A stretch of DNA of 64,000 nucleotides from an uncultured Granulosicoccus sp. (lineage in GTDB: Bacteria > Pseudomonadota > Gammaproteobacteria > Granulosicoccales > Granulosicoccaceae). How positions within the stretch are numbered: the stretch's first letter is position 1; each line of letters begins with the position of its first letter. The notes beneath the pieces were generated by a model. It was not told where the DNA came from. It made no database searches and saw nothing but the letters and a program-made list of their open reading frames with translations. Positions 18,454-27,422 of the stretch are shown here, piece by piece. The stretch is taken from positions 434,001 to 498,000 of the forward strand of contig CANLXI010000001.1 of NCBI GenBank assembly GCA_947495035.1, in the 5' to 3' direction. The position numbers and the translations under genes were made by a program.

Positions 18454-19656
18454 ATGGCGAAAAATTCCGATAACAGTGCTCTGGCGGCGCCGGCACCGTC
18501 CTTCTGGCGAGATCCCGAGAAAAGGGCAATCGTCTATCAGGCGCTGGTTCTGGCATTCATTGCCTGGCTGCTCTATTCGATAATCAACAACACCGCGACC
18601 AATATGGAGTCAAGGGGCCTGGCTTCCGGCTTCGGTTTCCTGACGTCGTCCGCCGGTTTTGGCATCATCTCCACCCCATTCGTGCCCTACAGCGAAGATT
18701 CCAGCTACTTCACCGTCTTCCTGGTGGGGCTGGTCAATACCATCATCATTGCCTTTGTCGGCTGTGTACTGGCGCTGCTGCTGGGCTTCATCGTGGGCAT
18801 TGCGCGGTTGTCGAGCAACTGGCTGGTACAGAAAATAGCAACGTTCTATATCGAACTTTTCCGCAATGTGCCCTTGCTGCTGCAGATCCTGTTCTGGTAC
18901 AGCGCCGTACTGAAGCCACTGCCAGGGCCCAGAGAGCTTCACGAGGCTGGTGAATCGGTCTTCTTCTCGATCAACAATCGCGGGCTGATCTTTGCCGAGC
19001 CGGTGGGGCAGGATGGTTTTCAGTACGTCTGGTATGCCTTCTTCGCGGCCATCGTGATCAGTTGGCTGATCAGCAAGTGGGCAACGGCCAGGCAGATGCA
19101 GACCGGAGAGCAGTTTCCGAGTTTCATGGTCAGTCTGGGGCTCATCGTCGGTGCGCCGTTGATCACGTATTTCGTCATGGGGCGGCCATTGGACTTCGTG
19201 CCGGCCGAAATGTCGCGCTTTGCGCTACGAGGGGGTGTCACCGTGATACCGGAGTTCGTGGCCTTGTTGCTGGCGCTGGTCATCTATACGGCTGCGTTCA
19301 TCGCTGAAATCGTGCGCGCCGGCATCCAGTCGGTGAGTCATGGGCAGACCGAGGCGGCCTCGGCACTGGGCATCAAGCCGACACATCGCATGCGTCTGGT
19401 CGTGGTACCACAGGCCTTGCGGGTCATCGTGCCGCCCTTGACCAGTCAGTTTCTCAACCTCACCAAGAACTCCAGTCTGGCGACGGCCATAGCCTACCCG
19501 GATCTGTTTTCGGTATTTGCCGGTACGACGCTGAACCAGACGGGGCAGGCGGTGGAGATCATGGCCATGACTCTTGCTGTCTATCTGACATTGAGTCTGC
19601 TGACCTCGGCGTTCATGAACTGGTACAACTCACGCATCAAGCTGGTGGAGCGGTAA
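18454..19656 (+). CDS. aapQ: General L-amino acid ABC transporter permease
   Basis: 400 aa. The N-terminal segment around 25-50 (a first membrane span) and a long periplasmic stretch precede the usual HisMQ-type core, the unusual long form typical of AapQ/BztB. The cytoplasmic EAA loop is visible as QTEAASALGIKPTHRMRLVV in the C-terminal half, where AapP docks. It pairs with AapM in the inner membrane. Stop and next start are separated by 3 nt. Confidence 0.93.
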   Translation: MAKNSDNSALAAPAPSFWRDPEKRAIVYQALVLAFIAWLLYSIINNTATNMESRGLASGFGFLTSSAGFGIISTPFVPYSEDSSYFTVFLVGLVNTIIIAFVGCVLALLLGFIVGIARLSSNWLVQKIATFYIELFRNVPLLLQILFWYSAVLKPLPGPRELHEAGESVFFSINNRGLIFAEPVGQDGFQYVWYAFFAAIVISWLISKWATARQMQTGEQFPSFMVSLGLIVGAPLITYFVMGRPLDFVPAEMSRFALRGGVTVIPEFVALLLALVIYTAAFIAEIVRAGIQSVSHGQTEAASALGIKPTHRMRLVVVPQALRVIVPPLTSQFLNLTKNSSLATAIAYPDLFSVFAGTTLNQTGQAVEIMAMTLAVYLTLSLLTSAFMNWYNSRIKLVER

Positions 19657-19659
19657 GTC

Positions 19660-20802
19660 ATGGCTATCAATGACAATATGAGTCCGCGGGGCGTGGTGCA
19701 TGCTGGCGACCTGCCAGATCAGCCGGCGCCGATGGCAACGGAAGGTGCTGTCGCCTGGATGAGAGACAATCTGTTCAACGGTCCATTCAATTCGATCCTG
19801 TCTCTGATCGCACTTGCACTGGTGCTGTACATCGTGCCCGGAACACTGTCCTGGCTGGTGTTCGATGCCAACTGGACAGGCGGGGCAGAAGCCTGTCAGG
19901 CCAATCCGGACGGTGCCTGTTGGCCATTCGTCAGCTCTCGCTGGGAGCAGTTTCTGTACGGCTTCTATGAACATTCCGAACGCTGGCGAATCAACATCCT
20001 GCTGATCATTCTCGCTGTCGGTATTGCCTGGCTGGCCATCGAACGGTTGCCGGGGCGTGGTCTGGCAGCAATACTCATGCTGTTCGTCTACCCGGTTTTT
20101 GCCTTTTTCATGCTGTACGGCAGCGAGACCCTGGGGCTGCCCATTGTCGAAACGTCCCAGTGGGGTGGATTCACGCTGACGCTGGTCATAGCGCTGAGCG
20201 GCATCGTGGCCTCCTTGCCACTGGGTGTACTGCTGGCTCTGGGGCGGCGTTCGAAAATGCCCATCATCAGTCTGCTGAGTACCGTATTCATCGAATTCTG
20301 GCGCGGAATTCCGCTGGTGGCCGTGCTGTTCATGGCGACCATCATGTTCCCCCTGTTCCTGCCAGCCGGGGTGACCTTCGACCAACTGCTACGTGCGGTT
20401 ATCGGGGTGGCTCTGTTTTCATCGGCCTACATGGCGGAGGTGGTGCGGGGCGGTCTGCAGGCCATTCCGAAGGGACAATATGAAGGGGCCATGGCTCTGG
20501 GGCTACCGTTTGGCAAGATGATGCGATTGATCATCCTGCCGCAGGCCCTGAAGATCGTCATACCCGGCATCGTCAATACCTTCATCGGCCTGTTCAAGGA
20601 TACGACGCTGGTATTGATCATTGCCTTGTTCGACCTGCTCGGCGTTGTCCAGGCATCCATTGCGGATCCCAACTGGTCGATCCGATCCGTTCCCTACACC
20701 GGTTATGCGTTCGTCGCCATCGTTTTCTGGATCTGCTGCTACAGCATGGCCCGTTACAGCCGGTATATCGAAGATAAACTGCACACAGGACACAAGCGAT
20801 GA
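19660..20802 (+). CDS. aapM: General L-amino acid ABC transporter permease
   Basis: 380 aa, the second long-form permease of the AapJQMP system. After an N-terminal span and a periplasmic loop it has the HisMQ core starting near [18 protein letters not shown] and the EAA loop [20 protein letters not shown]. Near the C-terminus, [18 protein letters not shown] is characteristic of AapM/BztC. It overlaps aapP by 4 nt (ATGA). Confidence 0.93.
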   Translation: MAINDNMSPRGVVHAGDLPDQPAPMATEGAVAWMRDNLFNGPFNSILSLIALALVLYIVPGTLSWLVFDANWTGGAEACQANPDGACWPFVSSRWEQFLYGFYEHSERWRINILLIILAVGIAWLAIERLPGRGLAAILMLFVYPVFAFFMLYGSETLGLPIVETSQWGGFTLTLVIALSGIVASLPLGVLLALGRRSKMPIISLLSTVFIEFWRGIPLVAVLFMATIMFPLFLPAGVTFDQLLRAVIGVALFSSAYMAEVVRGGLQAIPKGQYEGAMALGLPFGKMMRLIILPQALKIVIPGIVNTFIGLFKDTTLVLIIALFDLLGVVQASIADPNWSIRSVPYTGYAFVAIVFWICCYSMARYSRYIEDKLHTGHKR

Positions 20803-21602
20803 CGCAAGGTGATCAGAACAGCCCTGAAACGGTAGCGGGAAATCCGTCGGCCATGCAGGTGGGTGACGAGGCGGTGATCAGCATCACCGACATGAACAAG
20901 TGGTACGGTCAGTTTCATGTACTCAAGGACATCAATCTGACGGTCAGGCGAGGCGAGAGGATCGTCATCTGCGGGCCGTCAGGCTCCGGCAAGTCCACGC
21001 TGATCAGGTGTATCAATCGCCTGGAAGAGCATCAGCAGGGGTCGATCAATGTCGATGGCATCGAATTGAACAATGATCTCAAGAATATCGATGCCATCAG
21101 GCGCGAAGTGGGTATGGTGTTCCAGCATTTCAATCTGTTTCCTCACCTCACGGTATTGCAGAACTGCACCCTGGCGCCTATCTGGGTCAAGAAGATGCCA
21201 CGCAAGGAGGCGGAGCAGATTGCCATGAAGTATCTCGAGCGTGTCCGCATTCCCGAGCAGGCCAACAAGTTTCCGGGGCAGCTCTCCGGTGGTCAGCAGC
21301 AGCGTGTCGCGATAGCCCGGTCCTTGTGCATGAACCCGAAGATCATGCTGTTCGACGAGCCGACATCGGCACTGGATCCGGAAATGATCAAGGAAGTGCT
21401 CGATGTCATGATCGAACTGGCGCATGAGGGCATGACCATGATCTGTGTCACGCATGAAATGGGCTTTGCCAAGACGGTCGCCAACCGTGTCATTTTCATG
21501 GATGGCGGGCAGATCATCGAGGAAAACGAACCGGAGCCTTTTTTCAACAATCCACAGTCGGAACGTACGCAATTATTTCTCAGCCAGATACTTGCTCACT
21601 GA
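20799..21602 (+). CDS. aapP: General L-amino acid ABC transporter ATP-binding protein
   Basis: 267 aa. Complete ATPase motifs: Walker [11 protein letters not shown]-loop in [14 protein letters not shown] signature [15 protein letters not shown], Walker [14 protein letters not shown] and the switch His in [12 protein letters not shown]. These match the polar amino acid transporter ATPases (GlnQ/AapP). It is the last gene of the operon. The tRNA promoter region starts about 100 nt later without a clear intrinsic terminator. Confidence 0.95.
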   Translation: MTQGDQNSPETVAGNPSAMQVGDEAVISITDMNKWYGQFHVLKDINLTVRRGERIVICGPSGSGKSTLIRCINRLEEHQQGSINVDGIELNNDLKNIDAIRREVGMVFQHFNLFPHLTVLQNCTLAPIWVKKMPRKEAEQIAMKYLERVRIPEQANKFPGQLSGGQQQRVAIARSLCMNPKIMLFDEPTSALDPEMIKEVLDVMIELAHEGMTMICVTHEMGFAKTVANRVIFMDGGQIIEENEPEPFFNNPQSERTQLFLSQILAH

Positions 21603-21702
21603 AAAAAGCATGTACAATACGGCACTCGGTTTTCGAGACTGTGCTGCCTGAGGGCAGTCGGAGTCCCGGAAGCCGGGTGAAGTAAAAATATCCGTATAGT
21701 TG

Positions 21703-21731
21703 TTGACATCTACGTATTCAGGTTTCATAAT
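21703..21731 (+). promoter_or_regulatory. Sigma-70 promoter of the tRNA-tuf operon
   Basis: Perfect -35 TTGACA at 21703-21708, 17-nt spacer, and -10 CATAAT at 21726-21731. The segment after it is GC-rich (tatcggcttgcccgat), as in stringently controlled stable-RNA promoters. The first tRNA starts 17 nt after the -10 box. Confidence 0.85.
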
Positions 21732-21747
21732 TATCGGCTTGCCCGAT

Positions 21748-21832
21748 GGAGGGATTCCCGAGCGGTCAAAGGGGGCAGACTGTAAATCTGCTGGCTCAGC
21801 CTTCGGAGGTTCGAATCCTCCTCCCTCCACCA
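21748..21832 (+). tRNA. tRNA-Tyr (GTA)
   Basis: 85 nt including encoded CCA. It is a class II tRNA with a long variable arm; acceptor arms GGAGGGA and TCCCTCC pair, the anticodon loop is CTGTAAA and the T-loop is GTTCGAATC. First of three tRNAs upstream of tuf, as in E. coli. Confidence 0.97.
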
Positions 21833-21914
21833 TTCGCGGCAAGTGGTAATGAGTTCATTGAAATCAGCAAGTATGTAGCACAGTCAGTAATAGCAGGTCA
21901 GTCAGTTCAAGCGT

Positions 21915-21988
<74 letters not shown>

Positions 21989-22090
21989 TTTCCGATTCGG
22001 TATCTGGTGCGGATTTCCAGGACGATTCGGATCAGCTGTTGTTCCTGTGCGGTTTGCGGCAACTTCTGCTATTGCAAGTGATGAATCAGC

Positions 22091-22166
<76 letters not shown>

Positions 22167-22304
22167 TTTGTCCTGGCTGTCTGGTAGCGGTGCTTGCGCG
22201 CAGTTGCTGGCTTCCAGTCAGAATATTACGGTAACCGCGGCGTCGCGCGGCAGAATTTTCCAAGTCGACGACAGAACACAACAATCCGGTAGAGGCAGCG
22301 CCTG

Positions 22305-23495
22305 ATGTCCAAGGAAAAATTCGAACGTAACAAGCCGCATGTCAACGTAGGCACCATTGGCCACGTCGACCACGGCAAGACCACATTGACCGCAGCGCTG
22401 ACTATCTGCCAGGCAGAGAAGTTCGGTGGGGCGGCTCGTGCATACGACCAGATCGACAACGCGCCGGAAGAGAAGGCCCGTGGTATCACGATCGCGACAG
22501 CCCACGTCGAGTACGAGTCCGACTCACGTCACTACGCGCACGTTGATTGCCCCGGCCACGCTGATTATGTCAAGAACATGATCACCGGTGCGGCGCAGAT
22601 GGACGGTGCCATTCTGGTCTGTTCAGCTGCTGATGGCCCGATGCCTCAGACTCGCGAGCACATCCTGCTGGCACGCCAGGTGGGTGTCCCTTACATCGTT
22701 GTCTACTTGAACAAGGCTGACATGGTTGATGATGCCGAGCTGCTGGAACTGGTTGAAATGGAAGTGCGTGAGCTGCTGGACAGCTACGATTTCCCTGGCG
22801 ACGACACGCCGATCATCACCGGTTCTGCCCTGAAGGCCATCGAAGGCGATACGTCCGACATCGGTCGTCCGTCCATCGACAAGCTGATCGAAGCGCTGGA
22901 TACCTACATTCCAATGCCGGAGCGTCCGGTTGATCAGCCGTTTCTGATGCCAGTGGAAGACGTGTTCTCGATCTCTGGTCGTGGAACGGTAGCCACCGGT
23001 CGAGTCGAGCGCGGCATCATCAAGGTGGGTGAGGAAATCGAGATCGTCGGTATCCGTGACACCACCAAGACCACCGTTACCGGTGTCGAGATGTTCCGCA
23101 AGCTGCTGGATCAGGGTGAAGCAGGCGATAACGTCGGTATTCTGCTGCGTGGTACCAAGCGCGACGATATCGAGCGCGGTCAGGTACTGTGCAAGCCCGG
23201 TTCGATCACACCTCACAAGAAGTTCGAGGCCGAGATCTACGTACTGGGCAAGGACGAAGGTGGCCGTCACACGCCATTCTTCAACAACTACCGTCCACAG
23301 TTCTACTTCCGAACCACGGATGTAACAGGCGCGGTAGAGCTGCCTTCAGGCACCGAGATGGTCATGCCTGGCGACAACGTGAAAATCACTGTTGCCCTGA
23401 TCAACCCGATTGCGATGGAAGACGGCTTGCGTTTCGCGATCCGCGAAGGTGGACGTACGGTTGGTGCCGGCGTCGTAGCCAAAATCATCGAGTAA
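22305..23495 (+). CDS. tuf: Elongation factor Tu
   Basis: 396 aa. This GTPase brings aminoacyl-tRNA to the ribosome. G motifs are standard: GHVDHGKT at 19-26, RGITI in switch [16 protein letters not shown] and SAL. It corresponds to tufB by context (downstream of tRNA-Tyr/Gly/Thr, upstream of secE). Whether a second copy exists elsewhere cannot be seen here. Confidence 0.98.
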   Translation: MSKEKFERNKPHVNVGTIGHVDHGKTTLTAALTICQAEKFGGAARAYDQIDNAPEEKARGITIATAHVEYESDSRHYAHVDCPGHADYVKNMITGAAQMDGAILVCSAADGPMPQTREHILLARQVGVPYIVVYLNKADMVDDAELLELVEMEVRELLDSYDFPGDDTPIITGSALKAIEGDTSDIGRPSIDKLIEALDTYIPMPERPVDQPFLMPVEDVFSISGRGTVATGRVERGIIKVGEEIEIVGIRDTTKTTVTGVEMFRKLLDQGEAGDNVGILLRGTKRDDIERGQVLCKPGSITPHKKFEAEIYVLGKDEGGRHTPFFNNYRPQFYFRTTDVTGAVELPSGTEMVMPGDNVKITVALINPIAMEDGLRFAIREGGRTVGAGVVAKIIE

Positions 23496-23585
23496 TAGGT
23501 TATAGTAGTCGGCTCGGTAATGTCGCAAGGCATTCCGAGCGTCTATAGTAGGTCGGCTGATACGTCAGTCCTGAGTTCGAATGAG

Positions 23586-23615
23586 AAGCCTGGTGCATGT
23601 CAGTTCCGGGCTTTT
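23586..23615 (+). terminator. Probable terminator after tuf
   Basis: Arms AAGCCTGG and CCGGGCTT (one G-U pair) with a 12-nt loop, ending in a CTTTT run. It lies 90 nt after the tuf stop and 45 nt before tRNA-Trp, so it would separate or attenuate the two units. Confidence 0.65.
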
Positions 23616-23660
23616 CATGTTCTACCCGGGAAATCACTGATTTCCTGAAGTAACCGGATT

Positions 23661-23736
23661 AGGCCAGTAGCTCAATTGGCAGAGCGGCGGTCTCCAAAAC
23701 CGCAGGTTGGGGGTTCGATTCCCTCCTGGCCTGCCA
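23661..23736 (+). tRNA. tRNA-Trp (CCA)
   Basis: 76 nt with encoded CCA. Acceptor arms AGGCCAG and CTGGCCT pair; the anticodon stem is GCGGT/ACCGC with loop CTCCAAA. tRNA-Trp between tuf and secE is a common arrangement outside the enterics. Confidence 0.97.
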
Positions 23737-23793
23737 ATCCGGTATGTGTCACACGTTGAGTATTTCAACTTTAGGGTTGCCGCGAGCATATTC

Positions 23794-24165
23794 ATGGTCT
23801 CAAAGGCCGAAGTAACTAGTAACAGCGCAGATACCATCAAACTCGCTTCCGCTGGCGCCCTTGTGCTGCTGGGGCTGGTGGCATTCTACTATTTCGCTGC
23901 GCAGTCACTGCTGCTGCGGGTGGTGGGATTGCTCGTCATTGGTGCTCTGGCAGCCTTCATTGTCTATCAGACCGATCTGGGCAAGCGAACCGTCGCTTTT
24001 TTTCGTGATGCAAGGACCGAAGTTCGCAAGGTAGTCTGGCCCAGTCGGGCAGAGACGACTCAGACGACACTGACGGTCTTCATCATCGTGGTGCTGGTCG
24101 GTATCTTTCTGTGGTTATTCGATATGCTGCTGGCATATCTCTTTCGCGCAATCACGGGAATCTAG
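23794..24165 (+). CDS. secE: Preprotein translocase subunit SecE
   Basis: 123 aa from the ATG at 23794. The frame is open further upstream, but that part overlaps tRNA-Trp and is not SecE-like. It has three membrane spans as in E. coli, and the conserved cytoplasmic amphipathic segment FFRDARTEVRKVVWPSRAET before the last span. It clamps SecY in the inner-membrane translocon. nusG follows after 6 nt. Confidence 0.95.
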   Translation: MVSKAEVTSNSADTIKLASAGALVLLGLVAFYYFAAQSLLLRVVGLLVIGALAAFIVYQTDLGKRTVAFFRDARTEVRKVVWPSRAETTQTTLTVFIIVVLVGIFLWLFDMLLAYLFRAITGI

Positions 24166-24171
24166 TCAAGC

Positions 24172-24705
24172 ATGGCAATGCGTTGGTTTGTAGTGCAGGC
24201 GTTCTCCGGCTTCGAAGGAACGGTCAAACGTTCCATGGAAGAACGGATCGAGCGCGCTGGCCTTGGTGAAAAGTTCGGCGACATTCTCGTCCCGACCGAA
24301 GAAGTGGTGGAGATTCGCAACGGGCAGAAGCGCCGTTCCGAGCGCAAGTTCTTTCCCGGTTACGTACTGGTTCGCATGGAAATGGACGACGAAACCTGGC
24401 ACCTGGTCAAGGATGTGCCGAAGGTTCTGGGATTCATCGGTGGTACGGCAGACAGGCCGGCGCCCATTTCCGACAAGGAAGCCGATGCCATCCTGCAACG
24501 TGTACAGGACGGAGTCGAGAAACCTCGGCCGAAGGTTCTGTTCGATGTGGGTGAGGTGGTCCGTGTAACCGACGGTCCTTTCAATGACTTCAACGGAGTG
24601 GTTGAGGAAGTCAATTTCGACAAGAATCGCCTGCTGGTGGCTGTGCAGATATTCGGACGCAGCACGCCGGTGGAACTCGAATTCAGTCAGGTCGAAAAGG
24701 CCTGA
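24172..24705 (+). CDS. nusG: Transcription termination/antitermination factor NusG
   Basis: 177 aa with N-terminal NGN domain ([19 protein letters not shown]) and C-terminal KOW motif ([18 protein letters not shown]). It binds RNA polymerase near the clamp, and couples it to Rho or ribosomal S10. It forms the usual secE-nusG pair. Confidence 0.98.
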   Translation: MAMRWFVVQAFSGFEGTVKRSMEERIERAGLGEKFGDILVPTEEVVEIRNGQKRRSERKFFPGYVLVRMEMDDETWHLVKDVPKVLGFIGGTADRPAPISDKEADAILQRVQDGVEKPRPKVLFDVGEVVRVTDGPFNDFNGVVEEVNFDKNRLLVAVQIFGRSTPVELEFSQVEKA

Positions 24706-24821
24706 TCATTCAGTAGCAGGCCTCTGGTCTGCAAATCACGCAATATCGCGTACAACCATCGGGGAGTCGGGCAGGGCGCAAGCAGCTGTCGGACGTTTGA
24801 ACCCGATCAGGAGCAATCAGT

Positions 24822-25253
24822 ATGGCCAAGAAAGTCCAGGCTTATATCAAGCTGCAGGTGCCTGCCGGTCAGGCAAACCCCAGTCCGCCGGTTGGACCCG
24901 CTTTGGGTCAGCACGGTGTAAACATAATGGAATTCTGCAAGGCATTCAATGCCTCCACGCAGAGTCTGGAAGCCGGCTTGCCGATTCCTGTCGTGATTAC
25001 CGTCTACAACGACCGTAGTTTCACGTACATCCAGAAGACTCCTCCCGCGTCTGTCCTGCTGCGCAAGGCCGCCGGACTGGCCAAGGGTAGTGGACGTCCC
25101 AACACCGAAAAAGTGGGCAAGGTATCACGCGAACAGCTGGAAGAGATCGCGACGACCAAGAACCCTGATCTGACTGCTTCCGACATGGATGCAGCCGTAC
25201 GTACCATCGCTGGCACCGCGCGCAGCATGGGTCTGGAAGTAGAGGGCGTATAA
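24822..25253 (+). CDS. rplK: 50S ribosomal protein L11
   Basis: 143 aa. The start ([42 protein letters not shown]) is the usual L11 opening. It forms part of the GTPase centre on 23S rRNA. It is the first gene of the L11 operon, with L1 following after 1 nt; L1 normally represses this operon at the rplK leader, and the 116-nt gap upstream is the place to look for that site. Confidence 0.98.
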   Translation: MAKKVQAYIKLQVPAGQANPSPPVGPALGQHGVNIMEFCKAFNASTQSLEAGLPIPVVITVYNDRSFTYIQKTPPASVLLRKAAGLAKGSGRPNTEKVGKVSREQLEEIATTKNPDLTASDMDAAVRTIAGTARSMGLEVEGV

Positions 25254-25254
25254 G

Positions 25255-25947
25255 ATGGCTAAATTGGGAAAACGCGCCAAGGCGATCCGTGAAAAGGTCG
25301 ACTCCGAGAAGCAGTATGGTGTCGAGGAAGCCTTTGCCTTGCTGAAGGAGCTGTCCACGGTCAAGTTTGCCGAGTCTGTCGACGTTGCGGTCAACCTGGG
25401 TGTTGATCCACGTAAATCCGACCAGGTTGTTCGCGGTTCAAGCGTGCTGCCAAACGGTACCGGCAAGACGGTTCGCGTTGCTGTCTTTGCTCAGGGTGCG
25501 CAGGCCGATGCTGCTCGTGAAGCCGGTGCCGATCAGGTCGGATTCGAAGATCTGGCCGAGTCCATCAAGGCTGGCAACATGGATTTCGATGTCGTGATTG
25601 CAGCTCCCGATGCCATGCGTGTCGTTGGTGCTCTGGGTACCATCCTGGGTCCACGCGGCCTGATGCCCAACCCGAAGGTCGGCACCGTGACGCCCAACGT
25701 GGCAGAAGCGGTCAGCAATGCCAAGGCAGGTCAGGTGCGTTATCGCGCGGACAAGGGCGGTATCGTTCACTGCACACTGGGCAAGGCGACATTCGAGCCC
25801 CAGCAACTGCAGGAAAATCTGCGCACGCTGCTCAATGACCTGGTCAAGGCGAAGCCATCGGCTGCCAAGGGCGTATACATGCGCAAGGTAACGGTTTCCA
25901 CCACCATGGGGCCAGGCCTGACCATCGATCATTCCGGTCTCATCTGA
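25255..25947 (+). CDS. rplA: 50S ribosomal protein L1
   Basis: 230 aa. L1 forms the stalk at the E site and usually acts as translational repressor of rplK-rplA. The signature is [20 protein letters not shown] with the preceding GLMPNPK. It follows rplK directly. Confidence 0.98.
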   Translation: MAKLGKRAKAIREKVDSEKQYGVEEAFALLKELSTVKFAESVDVAVNLGVDPRKSDQVVRGSSVLPNGTGKTVRVAVFAQGAQADAAREAGADQVGFEDLAESIKAGNMDFDVVIAAPDAMRVVGALGTILGPRGLMPNPKVGTVTPNVAEAVSNAKAGQVRYRADKGGIVHCTLGKATFEPQQLQENLRTLLNDLVKAKPSAAKGVYMRKVTVSTTMGPGLTIDHSGLI

Positions 25948-26274
25948 TCCGGCTGATCCTTCGATCCTGCTTCGCTGCTGCGGGGCAGGGTCGGCAGAAC
26001 TAACATACTGGCGGTATTGCCGGTAGTAGGGAATGTAGTACAGAAGAACTTTGAGTGAGCAGACGTTGTGCCATGGCTAGCCATGACTTGGTCTGTCTCA
26101 TCGAAGACCGCAGGTGTCAGTCTTCCGGATTGACTTAATGGCCTGCGCAGATGGGGATGCAACTGATGATGGTGTGTCAGCTGCAGAACCGAGTGGGTAA
26201 GTTGTATTTCTGATGCAACTTGCAAGGCATGGTCTTTCGACTCGTTTGAAAGGCCGTTTAACTAAAGGTGCTCT
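25948..26274 (+). promoter_or_regulatory. rplJ leader region
   Basis: 327 nt without a gene between rplA and rplJ, the position where gammaproteobacteria hold the rplJ promoter and the L10-(L7/L12) binding leader that represses rplJL translation. I can see several stem-forming segments, including the perfect palindrome CATGGCTAGCCATG at 26072-26085, but I have not matched the conserved leader structure base by base. Confidence 0.55.
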
Positions 26275-26799
26275 ATGGCTCTGACTTATGCAGAGAAGCA
26301 AGCCGTCGTAGCCGAAGTCGCAGATGTTGCGGGTTCAGCTTTGTCGGCAGTTGCTGCCGAGTACCGGGGACTTAGCGTCTCGCAACTGACCGAACTGCGT
26401 GCAAAAGCACGTGAGACGGGCGTTTATGTGCGAGTCGTCAAGAATTCCCTGGCACGTCTGGCAGTCAAGGGGACTGAATTCGAGTGTATGAACGATCGCC
26501 TCAGCGGTCCGTTGATGCTGGGTTTCTCGCAAGAGGATCCCGGTGCGGCGGCACGTCTGTTCCGTGACTTCGCCAAGGACAATGACAAGCTTGTCATTAC
26601 CCTGGGTGCAGTTGGCGGTGAAACGATCGATGCTGGCGACATAGGCAAACTGGCCAACCTCCCGACTCGGGACGAGGCTCTGTCAATGCTGATGTCTGTC
26701 ATGCAAGCGCCGGTTACCAAACTCGCGCGTACCTTGAACGAAGTTCCGGGCAAGCTCGTTCGTACAGTGGAAGCTGTGCGTTTGTCCAAAGAAGCTTAA
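26275..26799 (+). CDS. rplJ: 50S ribosomal protein L10
   Basis: 174 aa. L10 anchors the L7/L12 dimers to the ribosome and autoregulates its own message. Recognised from AEVADVAGSALSAVAAEYRG and TGVYVRVVKNSLARLAVKGT. rplL follows after 82 nt. Confidence 0.97.
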   Translation: MALTYAEKQAVVAEVADVAGSALSAVAAEYRGLSVSQLTELRAKARETGVYVRVVKNSLARLAVKGTEFECMNDRLSGPLMLGFSQEDPGAAARLFRDFAKDNDKLVITLGAVGGETIDAGDIGKLANLPTRDEALSMLMSVMQAPVTKLARTLNEVPGKLVRTVEAVRLSKEA

Positions 26800-26881
26800 T
26801 ACGAACCAGATCGTCCGGTTCACTCAACTTAGACTTACAGGTTATCCGGAGATATACCGGTAGCCGATCGGAGATAGACAG

Positions 26882-27259
26882 ATGGCAGTATCAAAAGAAG
26901 ACATGCTGGAAACCATTGCCAACATGTCAGTGATGGAGGTTGTAGACCTCATCAGTGCAATGGAAGAGAAGTTTGGTGTTTCAGCCGCTGCAGCCGTTGC
27001 TGCTGCGCCTGCTGCTGCTGGCGACGCCGGTGCAGCTGCTGAAGAGCAAACTGACTTCGACGTGGTTCTGGCAGGTTTCGGTGAGAACAAGGTTGGCGTT
27101 ATCAAGGCTGTTCGTGGCGCAACCGGCCTCGGCTTGAAAGAAGCGAAGGACCTGGTTGAAAGTGCACCAGCTCCAATCAAGGAAGGCGTGCCTAAAGCCG
27201 AAGCTGAAGAGCTGAAGAAGGTTCTGGAAGAAGCCGGCGCCTCCGTCGAGCTGAAGTAA
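26882..27259 (+). CDS. rplL: 50S ribosomal protein L7/L12
   Basis: 125 aa. It has the N-terminal dimerisation segment, an Ala-rich hinge (about residues 40-52) and the C-terminal factor-binding domain with [20 protein letters not shown]. The stalk recruits translation GTPases. Confidence 0.98.
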   Translation: MAVSKEDMLETIANMSVMEVVDLISAMEEKFGVSAAAAVAAAPAAAGDAGAAAEEQTDFDVVLAGFGENKVGVIKAVRGATGLGLKEAKDLVESAPAPIKEGVPKAEAEELKKVLEEAGASVELK

Positions 27260-27315
27260 TCGTTGTACCCCTCGTTGCAGCCCCGGAGCCTGGAGCTTCG
27301 GAGCAGTAACATCGA

Positions 27316-27362
27316 CAGGCTGACAGTCGTTGTGACTGTCGGCCTGCCGTCGTTTCCGACGG
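27316..27362 (+). promoter_or_regulatory. Tandem hairpins between rplL and rpoB
   Basis: Hairpin 1 is a 13-bp stem (arms 27316-27328 and 27334-27346, one T-G pair, 5-nt loop). Hairpin 2 has arms CCGTCG and CGACGG with loop TTTC (27347-27362), followed by AAAATATT. In E. coli the same gap holds a partial terminator and an RNase III site that set the L7/L12 to RNA polymerase ratio; a like role is inferred here. Confidence 0.65.
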
Positions 27363-27422
27363 AAAATATTCGAACTTGCGTGCTCGCCCGGCGCGCGACC
27401 TTCAAGACTGTGAGGAACGTTG

